A stretch of 38,198 nt of DNA from NCBI GenBank assembly GCA_947623185.1, contig CANQGL010000016.1, forward strand, positions 1-38,198. Reading direction: 5' to 3'. The translations under genes and the position numbers were made by a program. Positions 11,610-18,857 of the stretch are shown here, in pieces (position 1 is the first letter of the stretch; the number at the start of each line of letters is the position of its first letter). Below the pieces are notes generated by a model. The model saw nothing but the letters and a program-made list of their open reading frames with translations. It had not been told where the DNA came from and searched no databases. Source of the stretch: an uncultured Lachnospiraceae bacterium (GTDB taxonomy: Bacteria > Bacillota > Clostridia > Lachnospirales > Lachnospiraceae).

Positions 11610-12191
11610 ATGAGCTTAGTACCGTATGTGCTGGAATCGACCAGCAGAGGCGAACGTTCCTATGATATTTATTCGAGGCTGCTGAAGGACCGGATCATTT
11701 TCCTCGGCGAGGAGGTCAACGACGTGACCGCTAGCCTGGTCGTCGCGCAGTTGCTTTTCCTCGAATCGGAGGACCCGAATAAGGACATCAATCTCTATAT
11801 CAACAGCCCCGGCGGTTCCGTGACCGCGGGCATGGCGATCTACGATACGATGAATTATATCAAGTGCGACGTGTGCACGACCTGCATCGGTATGGCGGCC
11901 AGCATGGGCGCGTTCCTGCTTTCCGGCGGCGCGAAGGGAAAACGTTTTGCGCTCCCGAACGCAGAGATCATGATCCATCAGCCTTCCGGCGGAGCACAGG
12001 GACAGGCGACCGATATCAACATCGTCGCCGAGCATATCTTAAAGACCAAGAAGAAACTCAACGAGATCCTTGCGGCCAACACGGGAAAGCCGGTCGAGGT
12101 CATTGAGCAGGATACGGAGCGCGACAATTATATGTCTGCGGAGGAAGCGGTCGCCTACGGTCTGATCGACCGCGTGATCGTCGGACACTGA
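11610..12191 (+). CDS. clpP: ATP-dependent Clp protease proteolytic subunit
   Basis: Serine peptidase that forms the double seven-membered barrel fed by ClpX or other AAA+ unfoldases. The triad is complete: Ser98 (GMAASMGAF), His123 (IMIHQPSGG) and Asp172 ([11 protein letters not shown]). The length of 193 aa is normal, with the short processed N-terminus of ClpP1-type proteins. GGAGG lies 11-12 bases before the ATG. clpX follows after 45 bases. Confidence 0.98.
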   Translation: MSLVPYVLESTSRGERSYDIYSRLLKDRIIFLGEEVNDVTASLVVAQLLFLESEDPNKDINLYINSPGGSVTAGMAIYDTMNYIKCDVCTTCIGMAASMGAFLLSGGAKGKRFALPNAEIMIHQPSGGAQGQATDINIVAEHILKTKKKLNEILAANTGKPVEVIEQDTERDNYMSAEEAVAYGLIDRVIVGH

Positions 12192-12236
12192 CCGGTGTCC
12201 CGGCGGAGCCAGAAAATTTAAGTTTGAGGTGTGAGC

Positions 12237-13511
12237 ATGCCAATAAGACCGGAGGACAAAATCAGATGTTCGTTCTGCGGAAAGAGCCAGGAGCAGGTCC
12301 GCAAAATGATCGCAGGTTCCGGAAATACCTATATCTGCGACGAGTGCATCGTACTGTGCGGTGAGATCCTTGAGGAAGAGCTTCGGGACGACGAGAGCGA
12401 CGCTCCCGATTTTACCGGGATCAATCTATTAAAACCGAAGGAGATCAAATCGTTTCTTGACGATTATGTGATCGGGCAGGAGGAAGCGAAGAAGGTCCTG
12501 TCCGTGGCCGTTTACAACCATTACAAGAGGATCACGTCGAAGCGTGAGTCGGAGATCGAGCTGCAGAAGAGCAACATCCTGATGCTGGGGCCGACCGGAT
12601 CCGGAAAGACTTATCTTGCGCAGACGCTCGCGAAGCTTCTGAACGTGCCGTTTGCGATCGCGGATGCGACGACGCTCACGGAAGCCGGATATGTCGGCGA
12701 GGACGTGGAGAATATCCTCCTGAAGCTGATCCAGGCGGCGGACAACGATGTGAGCCGCGCCGAGTACGGGATCGTCTATATCGACGAGATCGACAAGATC
12801 ACGAAGAAATCCGAAAACGTATCGATCACCCGCGACGTATCCGGAGAGGGCGTCCAGCAGGCGCTCCTCAAGATCTTGGAGGGAACGGTCGCCAGCGTGC
12901 CCCCGCAGGGCGGGAGAAAGCATCCGCAGCAGGAACTGATCCAGATCGATACGACCAATATCCTCTTTATCTGCGGCGGCGCGTTCGACGGTCTGGAAAA
13001 GATCGTCGAGAACCGTATCGAGTCCGGCTCGATCGGCTTTAACGCCAAGATCGTGGATAAGAGCCATTCCGACATCAGCGCTCTGCTCAGACAGACGATG
13101 CCGCAGGATCTGACGAAATTCGGGCTGATCCCCGAATTTGTAGGCCGCGTGCCGGTCCTGGTCTCGCTCGATCTGCTTGACGAGGCCGCTCTGGTGGAGA
13201 TCCTCACGAAACCGAAGAACGCGCTGATCAAACAGTATCAAAAGCTGTTTGAGCTCGAGGACGTCAAACTGGAATTCACGCAGGACGCCGTGGAGGCGAT
13301 CGCCCATCTGGCGGTCGAGAGAAAGACCGGGGCGAGGGGACTGCGTGCGATCATGGAATCGGTCATGATGGATATGATGTACGAGATCCCGTCCGAATCG
13401 GGCATCGGGATCTGTACGGTCACCAAAGACGTCGTGGAAGGGAAGGCGAAGCCGGAGATCGTTTACCGCGGCGTCGCCGTACCGCGCAAGGCGTTAAAGG
13501 GTGCAGGCTGA
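12237..13511 (+). CDS. clpX: ATP-dependent Clp protease ATP-binding subunit ClpX
   Basis: AAA+ unfoldase that delivers proteins to ClpP. The N-terminal zinc-binding domain has four cysteines (CSFCGKS and CDECIVLC). Further signs are Walker A GPTGSGKT, pore loop GYVGED, Walker B VYIDEIDK, the RKHP loop and the sensor-2 motif [12 protein letters not shown] 12237 gives 424 aa and sits six bases from the GAGGT site. The in-frame GTG at 12231 overlaps that site and is less likely. Confidence 0.98.
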   Translation: MPIRPEDKIRCSFCGKSQEQVRKMIAGSGNTYICDECIVLCGEILEEELRDDESDAPDFTGINLLKPKEIKSFLDDYVIGQEEAKKVLSVAVYNHYKRITSKRESEIELQKSNILMLGPTGSGKTYLAQTLAKLLNVPFAIADATTLTEAGYVGEDVENILLKLIQAADNDVSRAEYGIVYIDEIDKITKKSENVSITRDVSGEGVQQALLKILEGTVASVPPQGGRKHPQQELIQIDTTNILFICGGAFDGLEKIVENRIESGSIGFNAKIVDKSHSDISALLRQTMPQDLTKFGLIPEFVGRVPVLVSLDLLDEAALVEILTKPKNALIKQYQKLFELEDVKLEFTQDAVEAIAHLAVERKTGARGLRAIMESVMMDMMYEIPSESGIGICTVTKDVVEGKAKPEIVYRGVAVPRKALKGAG

Positions 13512-13533
13512 TAAAGATTACGTTAACCGGAGG

Positions 13534-13621
13534 CGGGCTGCTGCGTATACAGCGGCCCGTCTGTGCGCTTAAAGAGAGGCTTCCGTCCGGGGCGTGCCGT
13601 TTGCGGCATACCGGGCGGACG
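13534..13621 (+). other. Two stable hairpins in the lon leader
   Basis: Hairpin 1 pairs CGGGCTGCTG (13534-13543) with CAGCGGCCCG (13550-13559). Hairpin 2 has an outer stem CGTCCG (13584-13589) with CGGACG (13616-13621) and an inner stem GTGCCG with CGGCAT around a tttg loop. Neither is followed by a T-run. The second ends five bases before the lon ribosome site (GGGAGAG, 13627-13633). Confidence 0.55.
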
Positions 13622-13637
13622 CCCGTGGGAGAGATAC

Positions 13638-15980
13638 ATGGAAGAGAAAACGATGACGATGCCGGCGATCGCGCTGCGGGGACTCGTGGTGCTGCCGGAG
13701 ATGATCCAGCATTTTGACATCAGCAGGGACAGATCCGTCCGCGCCGTGGAGGAGGCGATGGTCGCCGAGCAGAAGGTATTTCTGGTGGCGCAGCGCGATC
13801 CGGAGACGGAGGATCCCGAGATCGGCGATCTCTACCAGATCGGTACGGTCGCGCGCGTAAAACAGCTGATCAAGATGCCGGGCGGGGTCATCCGCGTGAT
13901 GGTGGAGGGACTGACGCGCGCCGAGCTGGTGGGATTTGAAAGCGAGGAGCCGTACCTTATGGCGGAGGTCTGCGAGGCGCCGCTCAAGGCGGAGAACCTG
14001 AGCGATACGATCCGGGAGGCCATGGCGCGGGTCGTGCGCGAAAAGCTGGAGGAATTCGGGAACGCGAACCCGAAGAACGTCCGGGAATTTATGGGCGGGC
14101 TTCTGGCTATCCACGATCTGGATCAGCTGCTTTTGCAGACGGCCGGACAGTTCCCATGGGAGTACCGCGTCCGTCAGGAACTCTTGGAATGCGAGTATAT
14201 CAGCCATCTCTACGACAGAGTGGTCTATTATCTGATGCGGGAGATCGATATCTTAAAGATCAAGCGCGAGTATCAGGAGAAGGTAAAGGCCAACGTCGAT
14301 AAAAACCAGCGGGATTATATCCTGCGGGAGGAATTAAAGGTCATCCAGCAGGAGCTCGGAGGGGAATTTACGGGCTCTGACGCCGACGATTATCTGGAAC
14401 AGCTGGAAAAGCTGAACGCGGACAAGGAGACGAAGGAGAAGATCCGCAAGGAGATCATGCGCTTTAAGGTAATGCCGGGCGGGAGCCAGGAGGCGAACGT
14501 CCTGCGGACTTACATCGAGACCGTGCTGGAGCTGCCGTGGCGCAAGGCGACAAAGGACAATCAGGATATGGCGCACGCGAAGGAGATCCTCGAGGAGGAC
14601 CATTACGGGCTCGAGAAGGTCAAGGAGCGCGTGCTGGAGTATCTGGCGGTGCGGATCCTGACAAAGAAGGGGACCAGCCCGATCCTCTGCCTGGTCGGCC
14701 CGCCCGGGACCGGAAAAACCTCGGTCGCACGGTCGGTCGCCCGCGCGCTCGGAAAGAAATATGTGCGCATCAGCCTCGGCGGGATCCATGACGAGGCCGA
14801 GATCCGCGGACACCGGAAGACCTATGTGGGCGCGATGCCCGGCCGGATCGCGGAGGCCATGCGCCAGGCGGGCGTCTGCAATCCCCTGATGCTGCTCGAC
14901 GAGATCGATAAGGTGTCCGCCGACTACAAGGGCGATACCGCCTCGGCTCTTTTAGAGGTGCTGGACGGCGAGCAGAACGTCAAGTTCCGCGATCATTATG
15001 TCGAGATCCCGCTGGATCTCTCAAACGTGCTGTTTATCGCCACCGCCAACACGACCCAGACGATCCCCGGGCCGCTTCTGGACCGCATGGAGGTCATCGA
15101 GGTCTCGAGCTATACCGAGAACGAGAAGTTCCACATCGCGAAAAAATACCTGGTCAGCAAACAGCTGGAACGCAACGGGCTGACTGCGGAACAGCTGGTG
15201 ATCAGCGACAGGGCGCTGGAGAAGATCATCCACAATTACACACGCGAGGCGGGAGTTCGCAACCTTGAGCGGCGCATCGGCGAGATCTGCCGCAAAGCCG
15301 CACGGGAATTTCTGGAAAAGAAGCACACATCGATCCATGTGACGGAGTCGAATCTCGTAAAGTACCTCGGAAACGAAAGAGTGAGCTTTGAGGATGCGAA
15401 CGAGGAAGACGAGGTCGGGATCGTGCGCGGGCTTGCATGGACCAGCGTGGGCGGCGATACGCTTCAGATCGAAGTCAACGTGATGCCCGGAAAGGGTAAG
15501 CTGCAGATGACCGGCCAGATGGGCGACGTGATGAAGGAGTCGGCCCAGACGGCGCTTACATATGTGCGCTCGGTAAGCGAGCGGTACGGCGTGGACGCCG
15601 ATTATTTTGAAACGCACGACATCCATCTGCATATCCCGGAGGGAGCGGTGCCGAAAGACGGACCGTCGGCCGGCATTACGATGGCGACGGCCATGCTGTC
15701 CGCCGTGTGCGGGCGTAAGGTCTCGGCGCGCGTCGCGATGACCGGCGAGATCACGCTGCGCGGACGCGTGCTTCCGATTGGCGGACTGAAGGAAAAGACG
15801 CTTGCCGCGCGCATGGCGCATATCCGGAAGGTGCTGGTGCCGGAGAAGAACCGCCGCGATATGGAGGAACTGTCGAAGGAGATCACGAAGGGCCTTGAGA
15901 TCGTCTATGTCAAGACGATGGAGGATGTGCTGAGAGAGGCGCTCGTACAGGAAGACGCGCCGGAGGAAGCTCCCGCATAG
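13638..15980 (+). CDS. lon: ATP-dependent protease Lon (LonA type)
   Basis: Homo-oligomeric AAA+ serine protease that degrades misfolded and regulatory proteins in the cytosol. Domain order: N-terminal substrate-binding LON domain (about 10-195), helical linker, AAA+ module with Walker A GPPGTGKT near residue 354 and LLDEIDK, then the protease domain with catalytic Ser677 in PKDGPSAG and Lys718 in IGGLKEK. The length of 780 aa is typical. ATG 13638 is chosen because GGGAGAG (13627-13633) precedes it and the protein then begins MEEKTMTMPAIALRGLVVLP, as in relatives. An upstream in-frame GTG at 13563 would add 25 arginine/glycine-rich residues with no family match. Confidence 0.98.
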   Translation: MEEKTMTMPAIALRGLVVLPEMIQHFDISRDRSVRAVEEAMVAEQKVFLVAQRDPETEDPEIGDLYQIGTVARVKQLIKMPGGVIRVMVEGLTRAELVGFESEEPYLMAEVCEAPLKAENLSDTIREAMARVVREKLEEFGNANPKNVREFMGGLLAIHDLDQLLLQTAGQFPWEYRVRQELLECEYISHLYDRVVYYLMREIDILKIKREYQEKVKANVDKNQRDYILREELKVIQQELGGEFTGSDADDYLEQLEKLNADKETKEKIRKEIMRFKVMPGGSQEANVLRTYIETVLELPWRKATKDNQDMAHAKEILEEDHYGLEKVKERVLEYLAVRILTKKGTSPILCLVGPPGTGKTSVARSVARALGKKYVRISLGGIHDEAEIRGHRKTYVGAMPGRIAEAMRQAGVCNPLMLLDEIDKVSADYKGDTASALLEVLDGEQNVKFRDHYVEIPLDLSNVLFIATANTTQTIPGPLLDRMEVIEVSSYTENEKFHIAKKYLVSKQLERNGLTAEQLVISDRALEKIIHNYTREAGVRNLERRIGEICRKAAREFLEKKHTSIHVTESNLVKYLGNERVSFEDANEEDEVGIVRGLAWTSVGGDTLQIEVNVMPGKGKLQMTGQMGDVMKESAQTALTYVRSVSERYGVDADYFETHDIHLHIPEGAVPKDGPSAGITMATAMLSAVCGRKVSARVAMTGEITLRGRVLPIGGLKEKTLAARMAHIRKVLVPEKNRRDMEELSKEITKGLEIVYVKTMEDVLREALVQEDAPEEAPA

Positions 15981-16034
15981 GGGGTTTCGCATGGGAAGAT
16001 ATGCCGGAAGGCGCTTGTATGAAGGAGAGAACGG

Positions 16035-16646
16035 ATGATCATTAAGAACGTGGAGCTTGAGACGGTGTGCGGAGTGACGAGCAGGCTGCCGGAGAATACG
16101 CTGCCGGAGTTTGCGTTCGCGGGGAAATCCAATGTGGGAAAATCCTCGCTTATCAACGCGCTCATGAACCGCAAAGCTCTTGCGCGGACCTCCGCCCAGC
16201 CGGGGAAGACGCAGACCATCAATTTTTATAAGATCAATGAAGAACTCTATTATGTGGACTTGCCGGGATACGGTTACGCGAAAGTGCCGCAGTCGGAAAA
16301 GGAAAAATGGGGGAAGATGATCGAGCGCTACCTGAAAAAGTCAACGATGCTGAAAGCCGTGTTCCTGCTGGTCGACATCCGCCACGAGCCGTCGGCCAAC
16401 GATAAGGTCATGTACGACTGGATCGTCTACAACGGATACCGCCCGGTCGTCATCGCGACCAAGCTGGATAAGATCAACCGCAGCCAGATCGCGAAACAGG
16501 AAAAGCTGATCCGCACCGGCCTCGGTATGCAGAAGGAAGATATCCTGATCCCGTTCTCCGCACAGACCAAACAGGGGCGGGAAGAGATCTGGGAATATAT
16601 CACAAAGTGCGTTCAGCCGCCGGTTGAAACCGGGGAAGAAAAATAA
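16035..16646 (+). CDS. engB: Ribosome biogenesis GTPase EngB (YsxC/YihA)
   Basis: TrmE-Era-EngA-YihA-Septin class GTPase needed for assembly of the large ribosomal subunit. G-boxes: G1 GKSNVGKSS, G3 DLPGYG, G4 TKLDK. The length of 203 aa is normal. AAGGAG precedes the ATG. It is the last gene of the tig-clpP-clpX-lon-engB run and follows lon by 54 bases. Confidence 0.97.
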   Translation: MIIKNVELETVCGVTSRLPENTLPEFAFAGKSNVGKSSLINALMNRKALARTSAQPGKTQTINFYKINEELYYVDLPGYGYAKVPQSEKEKWGKMIERYLKKSTMLKAVFLLVDIRHEPSANDKVMYDWIVYNGYRPVVIATKLDKINRSQIAKQEKLIRTGLGMQKEDILIPFSAQTKQGREEIWEYITKCVQPPVETGEEK

Positions 16647-16657
16647 TCTGGTTGTCC

Positions 16658-16687
16658 TTGCCAAGCATGACAGGGATATGATAGAAT
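16658..16687 (+). promoter_or_regulatory. Toxin mRNA promoter
   Basis: TTGCCA (16658-16663), 18-base spacer, TAGAAT (16682-16687). It begins 12 bases after the engB stop and would give a leader of about 60 bases before the toxin ATG. Confidence 0.6.
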
Positions 16688-16720
16688 GAAGTACGAGCAA
16701 CCGTGTTGCAAGGTGGTAAG

Positions 16721-16747
16721 CCTCCCGGACTTGAAAAAGAGGGGAGG
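16721..16747 (+). promoter_or_regulatory. Hairpin sequestering the toxin ribosome site
   Basis: CCTCCC (16721-16726) is complementary to GGGAGG (16742-16747), the Shine-Dalgarno sequence of the toxin. Masking of the ribosome site is common among type I toxins and would keep the full-length message poorly translated. Confidence 0.6.
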
Positions 16748-16755
16748 TGATGCGA

Positions 16756-16851
16756 ATGGGTACATACGAAGTCCTCAGCTTGATGTTTTTGGGCGGCTCG
16801 TTCCTGCTTGCATTGCTTACCTATGTAGATAGGAATTATAGGCAAAAATAA
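16756..16851 (+). CDS. Holin-like type I toxin, 31 aa
   Basis: A 31-residue peptide with a short polar start (MGTYEV), one hydrophobic helix (about residues 6-23: LSLMFLGGSFLLALLTY) and a charged tail (VDRNYRQK). This is the layout of the putative holin-like toxin (Hol-Tox) family of Firmicutes, small membrane peptides controlled by antisense RNA. GGAGG at 16743-16747 fits ATG 16756 at eight bases; the in-frame ATG at 16750 is too close. An antisense transcript with promoter and terminator covers the 3' end, which supports a type I toxin-antitoxin module. Toxicity itself is inference from the family. Confidence 0.82.
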   Translation: MGTYEVLSLMFLGGSFLLALLTYVDRNYRQK

Positions 16852-16940
16852 ACAAGCCTACCTTGCACTTTGATCGGTCTTGGTAGGCTTGTTATCCAAC
16901 CAGGGAGGTCAACCACTTTGTGGGCGGTTGCTCCTTTTCT
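16843..16940 (-). ncRNA. Antisense RNA antitoxin, copy 1
   Basis: A transcript of about 98 nt on the minus strand, predicted from the promoter at 16947-16975 to an intrinsic terminator: AACAAGCCTACC pairs with GGTAGGCTTGTT (12 bp, 16852-16893), followed on the minus strand by a T-rich run (complement of 16844-16852). It overlaps the last codons and the 3' UTR of the toxin mRNA, as in TxpA/RatA-type systems. The ends are estimates. Confidence 0.75.
16904..16940 (+). terminator. Toxin mRNA terminator
   Basis: GGAG plus CAACC (16904-16914, two-base bulge) pairs with GGTTG plus CTCC (16926-16934), followed by TTTTCT. It places the toxin mRNA end inside the antisense RNA gene, giving about 90 bases of overlap. 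Confidence 0.65.
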
Positions 16941-16946
16941 GTATCC

Positions 16947-16975
16947 AATATAACATTTCCGGCCGGGAATTGCAA
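16947..16975 (-). promoter_or_regulatory. Antitoxin RNA promoter, copy 1
   Basis: On the minus strand: TTGCAA (16970-16975), 17-base spacer, TATATT (16947-16952), with a TG extension before the -10. The same promoter is kept without change in copy 2 (17776-17804). Confidence 0.8.
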
Positions 16976-17102
16976 GCGATTTATGACTGCTTTTGTTACG
17001 GCTCTGACGATAGCAGCTAATAAAATTCGATTTGATAACTAATAAAACGATATAACGTATGGATAGTGATGCGCAACAATTTAGTTAAAAGGGAGCGGTT
17101 TT

Positions 17103-17648
17103 ATGGATTTTTTGGAGATGGCAAGAAAACGGTTTTCTGTCCGGCGTTTTGACACGACGCGGAAGGTGGAAGAGGCGACAGTCAAAAAGATTATGGAAGC
17201 CGCAGAAGCCGCCCCGACTGGGCACAACAATCAGAGCCAACGAATTCTGATATTGGAAAACGAAGAGGCGCTCAAGAAGCTGAAAGGATGCACGCCCTGC
17301 CATTATAACGCGCCACTGGCATTTGTAATCAGCTATGATCGGACGGCGTGTTGGGTGCGGGAAGCGGACGGAGCGCCAAGCGGACCGGTTGATGCGTCAG
17401 TTGTCGTGACGCATATGATGTTTGAGGCATTTGAACAGGGAGTTGGAAGCTGCCTTGTGATGGGGTTTGATGCGGCGGCTCTGCGAAGGGAATTTCATAT
17501 TCCCCTTGTGTACGAGCCAGTTGTGATTCTTGTATGTGGATATCCGTCATCTGATTGCCGACCATCGAGCCGGCACGCGAATCGCAAACCTATGGAAACC
17601 TTTGCCATATATAACGATTATGAAATAGGGGAAGAAACTGACTTGTAA
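17103..17648 (+). CDS. Nitroreductase family protein
   Basis: A 181-aa FMN-dependent oxidoreductase of the nitroreductase superfamily. The N-terminal FMN-phosphate motif RFSVRRFD, APTGHNNQSQR, the GSCLVMGF segment and the C-terminal VCGYPSSDCRPSSRHANRKP match the single-domain group. Such enzymes reduce nitro groups, quinones or flavins with NAD(P)H; the natural substrate is unknown. GGGAG lies about seven bases before the ATG. The gene and its A/T-rich upstream stretch (16995-17102) are less GC-rich than their surroundings and sit exactly between two 173-bp direct repeats, which suggests acquisition by transfer. Its message would stop at the repeat-borne terminator at 17733-17769. Confidence 0.9.
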   Translation: MDFLEMARKRFSVRRFDTTRKVEEATVKKIMEAAEAAPTGHNNQSQRILILENEEALKKLKGCTPCHYNAPLAFVISYDRTACWVREADGAPSGPVDASVVVTHMMFEAFEQGVGSCLVMGFDAAALRREFHIPLVYEPVVILVCGYPSSDCRPSSRHANRKPMETFAIYNDYEIGEETDL

Positions 17649-17650
17649 TC

Positions 17651-17680
17651 CATGCAGATAGGAATTACAGGCGAAAATAA
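17651..17680 (+). pseudogene. Fragment of the holin-like toxin gene (3' end)
   Basis: Ten codons equivalent to the end of the 31-aa toxin (here HADRNYRRK-stop, against YVDRNYRQK-stop). No start codon, ribosome site or membrane segment remains. It begins two bases after the nitroreductase stop. Confidence 0.8.
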
Positions 17681-17769
17681 ACAAGCCTACCTTGCACTCT
17701 GACCAGTCTTGGTAGGCTTGTTGTCCAACCAGGGAGGTCAACCACTTTGTGGGCGGTTGCTCCTTTTCT
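17672..17769 (-). ncRNA. Orphan antisense RNA antitoxin, copy 2
   Basis: Same promoter (TTGCAA-17-TATATT, 17776-17804 on the minus strand) and same terminator stem as copy 1, with five loop or flank changes and the T-run complement altered by one base. No intact toxin lies opposite it. It can still act in trans on the toxin mRNA because its first 45 or so bases are identical to copy 1. Confidence 0.7.
17733..17769 (+). terminator. Terminator downstream of the nitroreductase
   Basis: Identical to the toxin mRNA terminator at 16904-16940, carried in by repeat copy 2. It would end the nitroreductase transcript. Confidence 0.6.
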
Positions 17770-17809
17770 GTATCCAATATAACATTTCCGGCCGGGAATT
17801 GCAAGCGAT

Positions 17810-18061
17810 TTATGACTGCTTTTCTTCGCTGCCGGTTTCTTTTTTCTTTCTCTGCGGTCTCGCCTCTATGGCGGCCTTCTTCACCTTGACCTTTACATAC
17901 TCTTTGAGCACGGCATGGCCAATTACAACGACAGCGATCGGAAGCGTAACAAGCAGTGTTATACGCAATTTTAACAGGCGGAGTTTCCACTTCGCTCCTT
18001 TCTTTTTCTTCTCAAAGGCCTTCTGGATCGATTTTAACTGTTTTGCGGTGCTGTTTTTCAT
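17810..18061 (-). CDS. Small basic single-pass membrane protein
   Basis: An 83-aa protein of unknown function. A lysine-rich N-terminal half (SIQKAFEKKKKGAKWKLR) leads into one hydrophobic segment (ITLLVTLPIAVVVIGHAVL, about residues 40-58) and a second basic, charged tail. Start at 18061 because AGAGG sits seven bases upstream on the minus strand; an in-frame start six codons earlier lacks such a site. It lies 63 bases downstream of DUF4364 in the same direction. Its last codons lie inside the 173-bp repeat, and a remnant of them is present at 16981-16994. Confidence 0.7.
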   Translation of the reverse strand: MKNSTAKQLKSIQKAFEKKKKGAKWKLRLLKLRITLLVTLPIAVVVIGHAVLKEYVKVKVKKAAIEARPQRKKKETGSEEKQS

Positions 18062-18124
18062 TTTGTTTCCTCTTATCATTCTGCCTGTACGGCTTTATAA
18101 CGATCTTTATACCTGCTGCCACAG

Positions 18125-18646
18125 TCAGGATTTCATCAGAGTCTTCATAATGCCGGAATAGATCTCCTGGCTGCAGTCCTTCCAGCGGGCGCACATGGCT
18201 TCGGCCTGGTCCTTATCCGGGACGGAGACATCGAGACCGATCAGCAGGGATTTCCCCTCGCGCACTTCGCAGTGGACGATATAATCCTGATTGGTCGATT
18301 TATAATAGTCGGACAGGATCCCGGCTTCGCTGCGCAGGCGGAATTTGTTCTCCTTCAGGTAATTGGTGATGTCCTCGATAATTGCGGGAGAGATGTTACT
18401 GCCGAAGAAACCGAGCGTGTCTTCGCCTTCCTTGGTGATCTCGTAGCGCGAGGAATTGTGGGAGGACTCCATTTTGACGAGCCCGGCTTCCAGGAGTTCG
18501 TTGATCGCCTGCTGGAGCGTGAAATAGGTCGTATATTCGTGCTCAAGGAAGAAGTCCGTGAGCTGGGCGTTCGTCAGAGGAAAACTCACATGCTTCAGCA
18601 TATGGAGGATCATCAGTTTGTAGAGAGTGATCGGGTCAGACAGCAT
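18125..18646 (-). CDS. DUF4364 family protein (winged-helix-like)
   Basis: A 173-aa protein matching DUF4364, common in Lachnospiraceae. The first half reads as a winged-helix DNA-binding domain (KLMILHMLKHVSFPLTNAQL, then TLQQAINELLEAGLVKM and SRYEITKEGEDTL), so a regulatory role is likely but unproven. ATG 18646 is chosen because AAGGAG sits nine bases upstream on the minus strand. A sigma-A promoter lies at 18707-18735. Confidence 0.85.
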   Translation of the reverse strand: MLSDPITLYKLMILHMLKHVSFPLTNAQLTDFFLEHEYTTYFTLQQAINELLEAGLVKMESSHNSSRYEITKEGEDTLGFFGSNISPAIIEDITNYLKENKFRLRSEAGILSDYYKSTNQDYIVHCEVREGKSLLIGLDVSVPDKDQAEAMCARWKDCSQEIYSGIMKTLMKS

Positions 18647-18706
18647 GGCTGGACGCTCCTTTCCGTTGCGCATTTATCCCGGGTGCATATCCAGAACTTT
18701 CTTACT

Positions 18707-18735
18707 ATTCTACAGGTTTCCGGAACGGGTTTCAA
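18707..18735 (-). promoter_or_regulatory. Promoter of the DUF4364 gene
   Basis: On the minus strand: TTGAAA (18730-18735), 17-base spacer, TAGAAT (18707-18712), about 60 bases before the DUF4364 start. Confidence 0.78.
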
Positions 18736-18808
18736 GTCCTTTTTCCGATTTGTGGCACAAATAATATAGAATTCTGTCGAAAATGGTGGTGAAATTACCG
18801 CGGAAATG

Positions 18809-18817
18809 TGCTATGAT
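18809..18817 (+). promoter_or_regulatory. Extended -10 promoter of the DUF5717 operon
   Basis: TGCTATGAT (TGN plus TATGAT at 18812-18817). It has no good -35. Transcription would begin near 18824, which rules out the in-frame ATG at 18813 and supports ATG 18858 as the DUF5717 start. Confidence 0.55.
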
Positions 18818-18857
18818 AAAAACGGTATGTTATTTTGATGCACGGCAGGGTGATTTT

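Larger units (their letters stand above)
16822..16994. repeat. 173-bp direct repeat, copy 1
   Basis: Pairs with 17651-17823 at a constant offset of 829 bases, without gaps. Eight differences, all transitions, fall in the first 67 bases; the remaining 106 bases are identical. It runs from the last toxin codons through the antitoxin to a remnant of the final codons of the small membrane protein gene (complement encodes K-Q-S-stop). Confidence 0.92.
17651..17823. repeat. 173-bp direct repeat, copy 2
   Basis: Second copy of 16822-16994. It ends inside the 3' end of the intact small membrane protein gene, so this side keeps the original junction with that gene, while copy 1 keeps the original junction with the toxin. 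Confidence 0.92.

Noticed and set aside
16852..17102. CRISPR array suggested by the repeated sequence near 16.9 and 17.7 kb.
   Set aside because: There are only two copies, 829 bases apart, and each is a toxin-antitoxin fragment rather than a short repeat with spacers.
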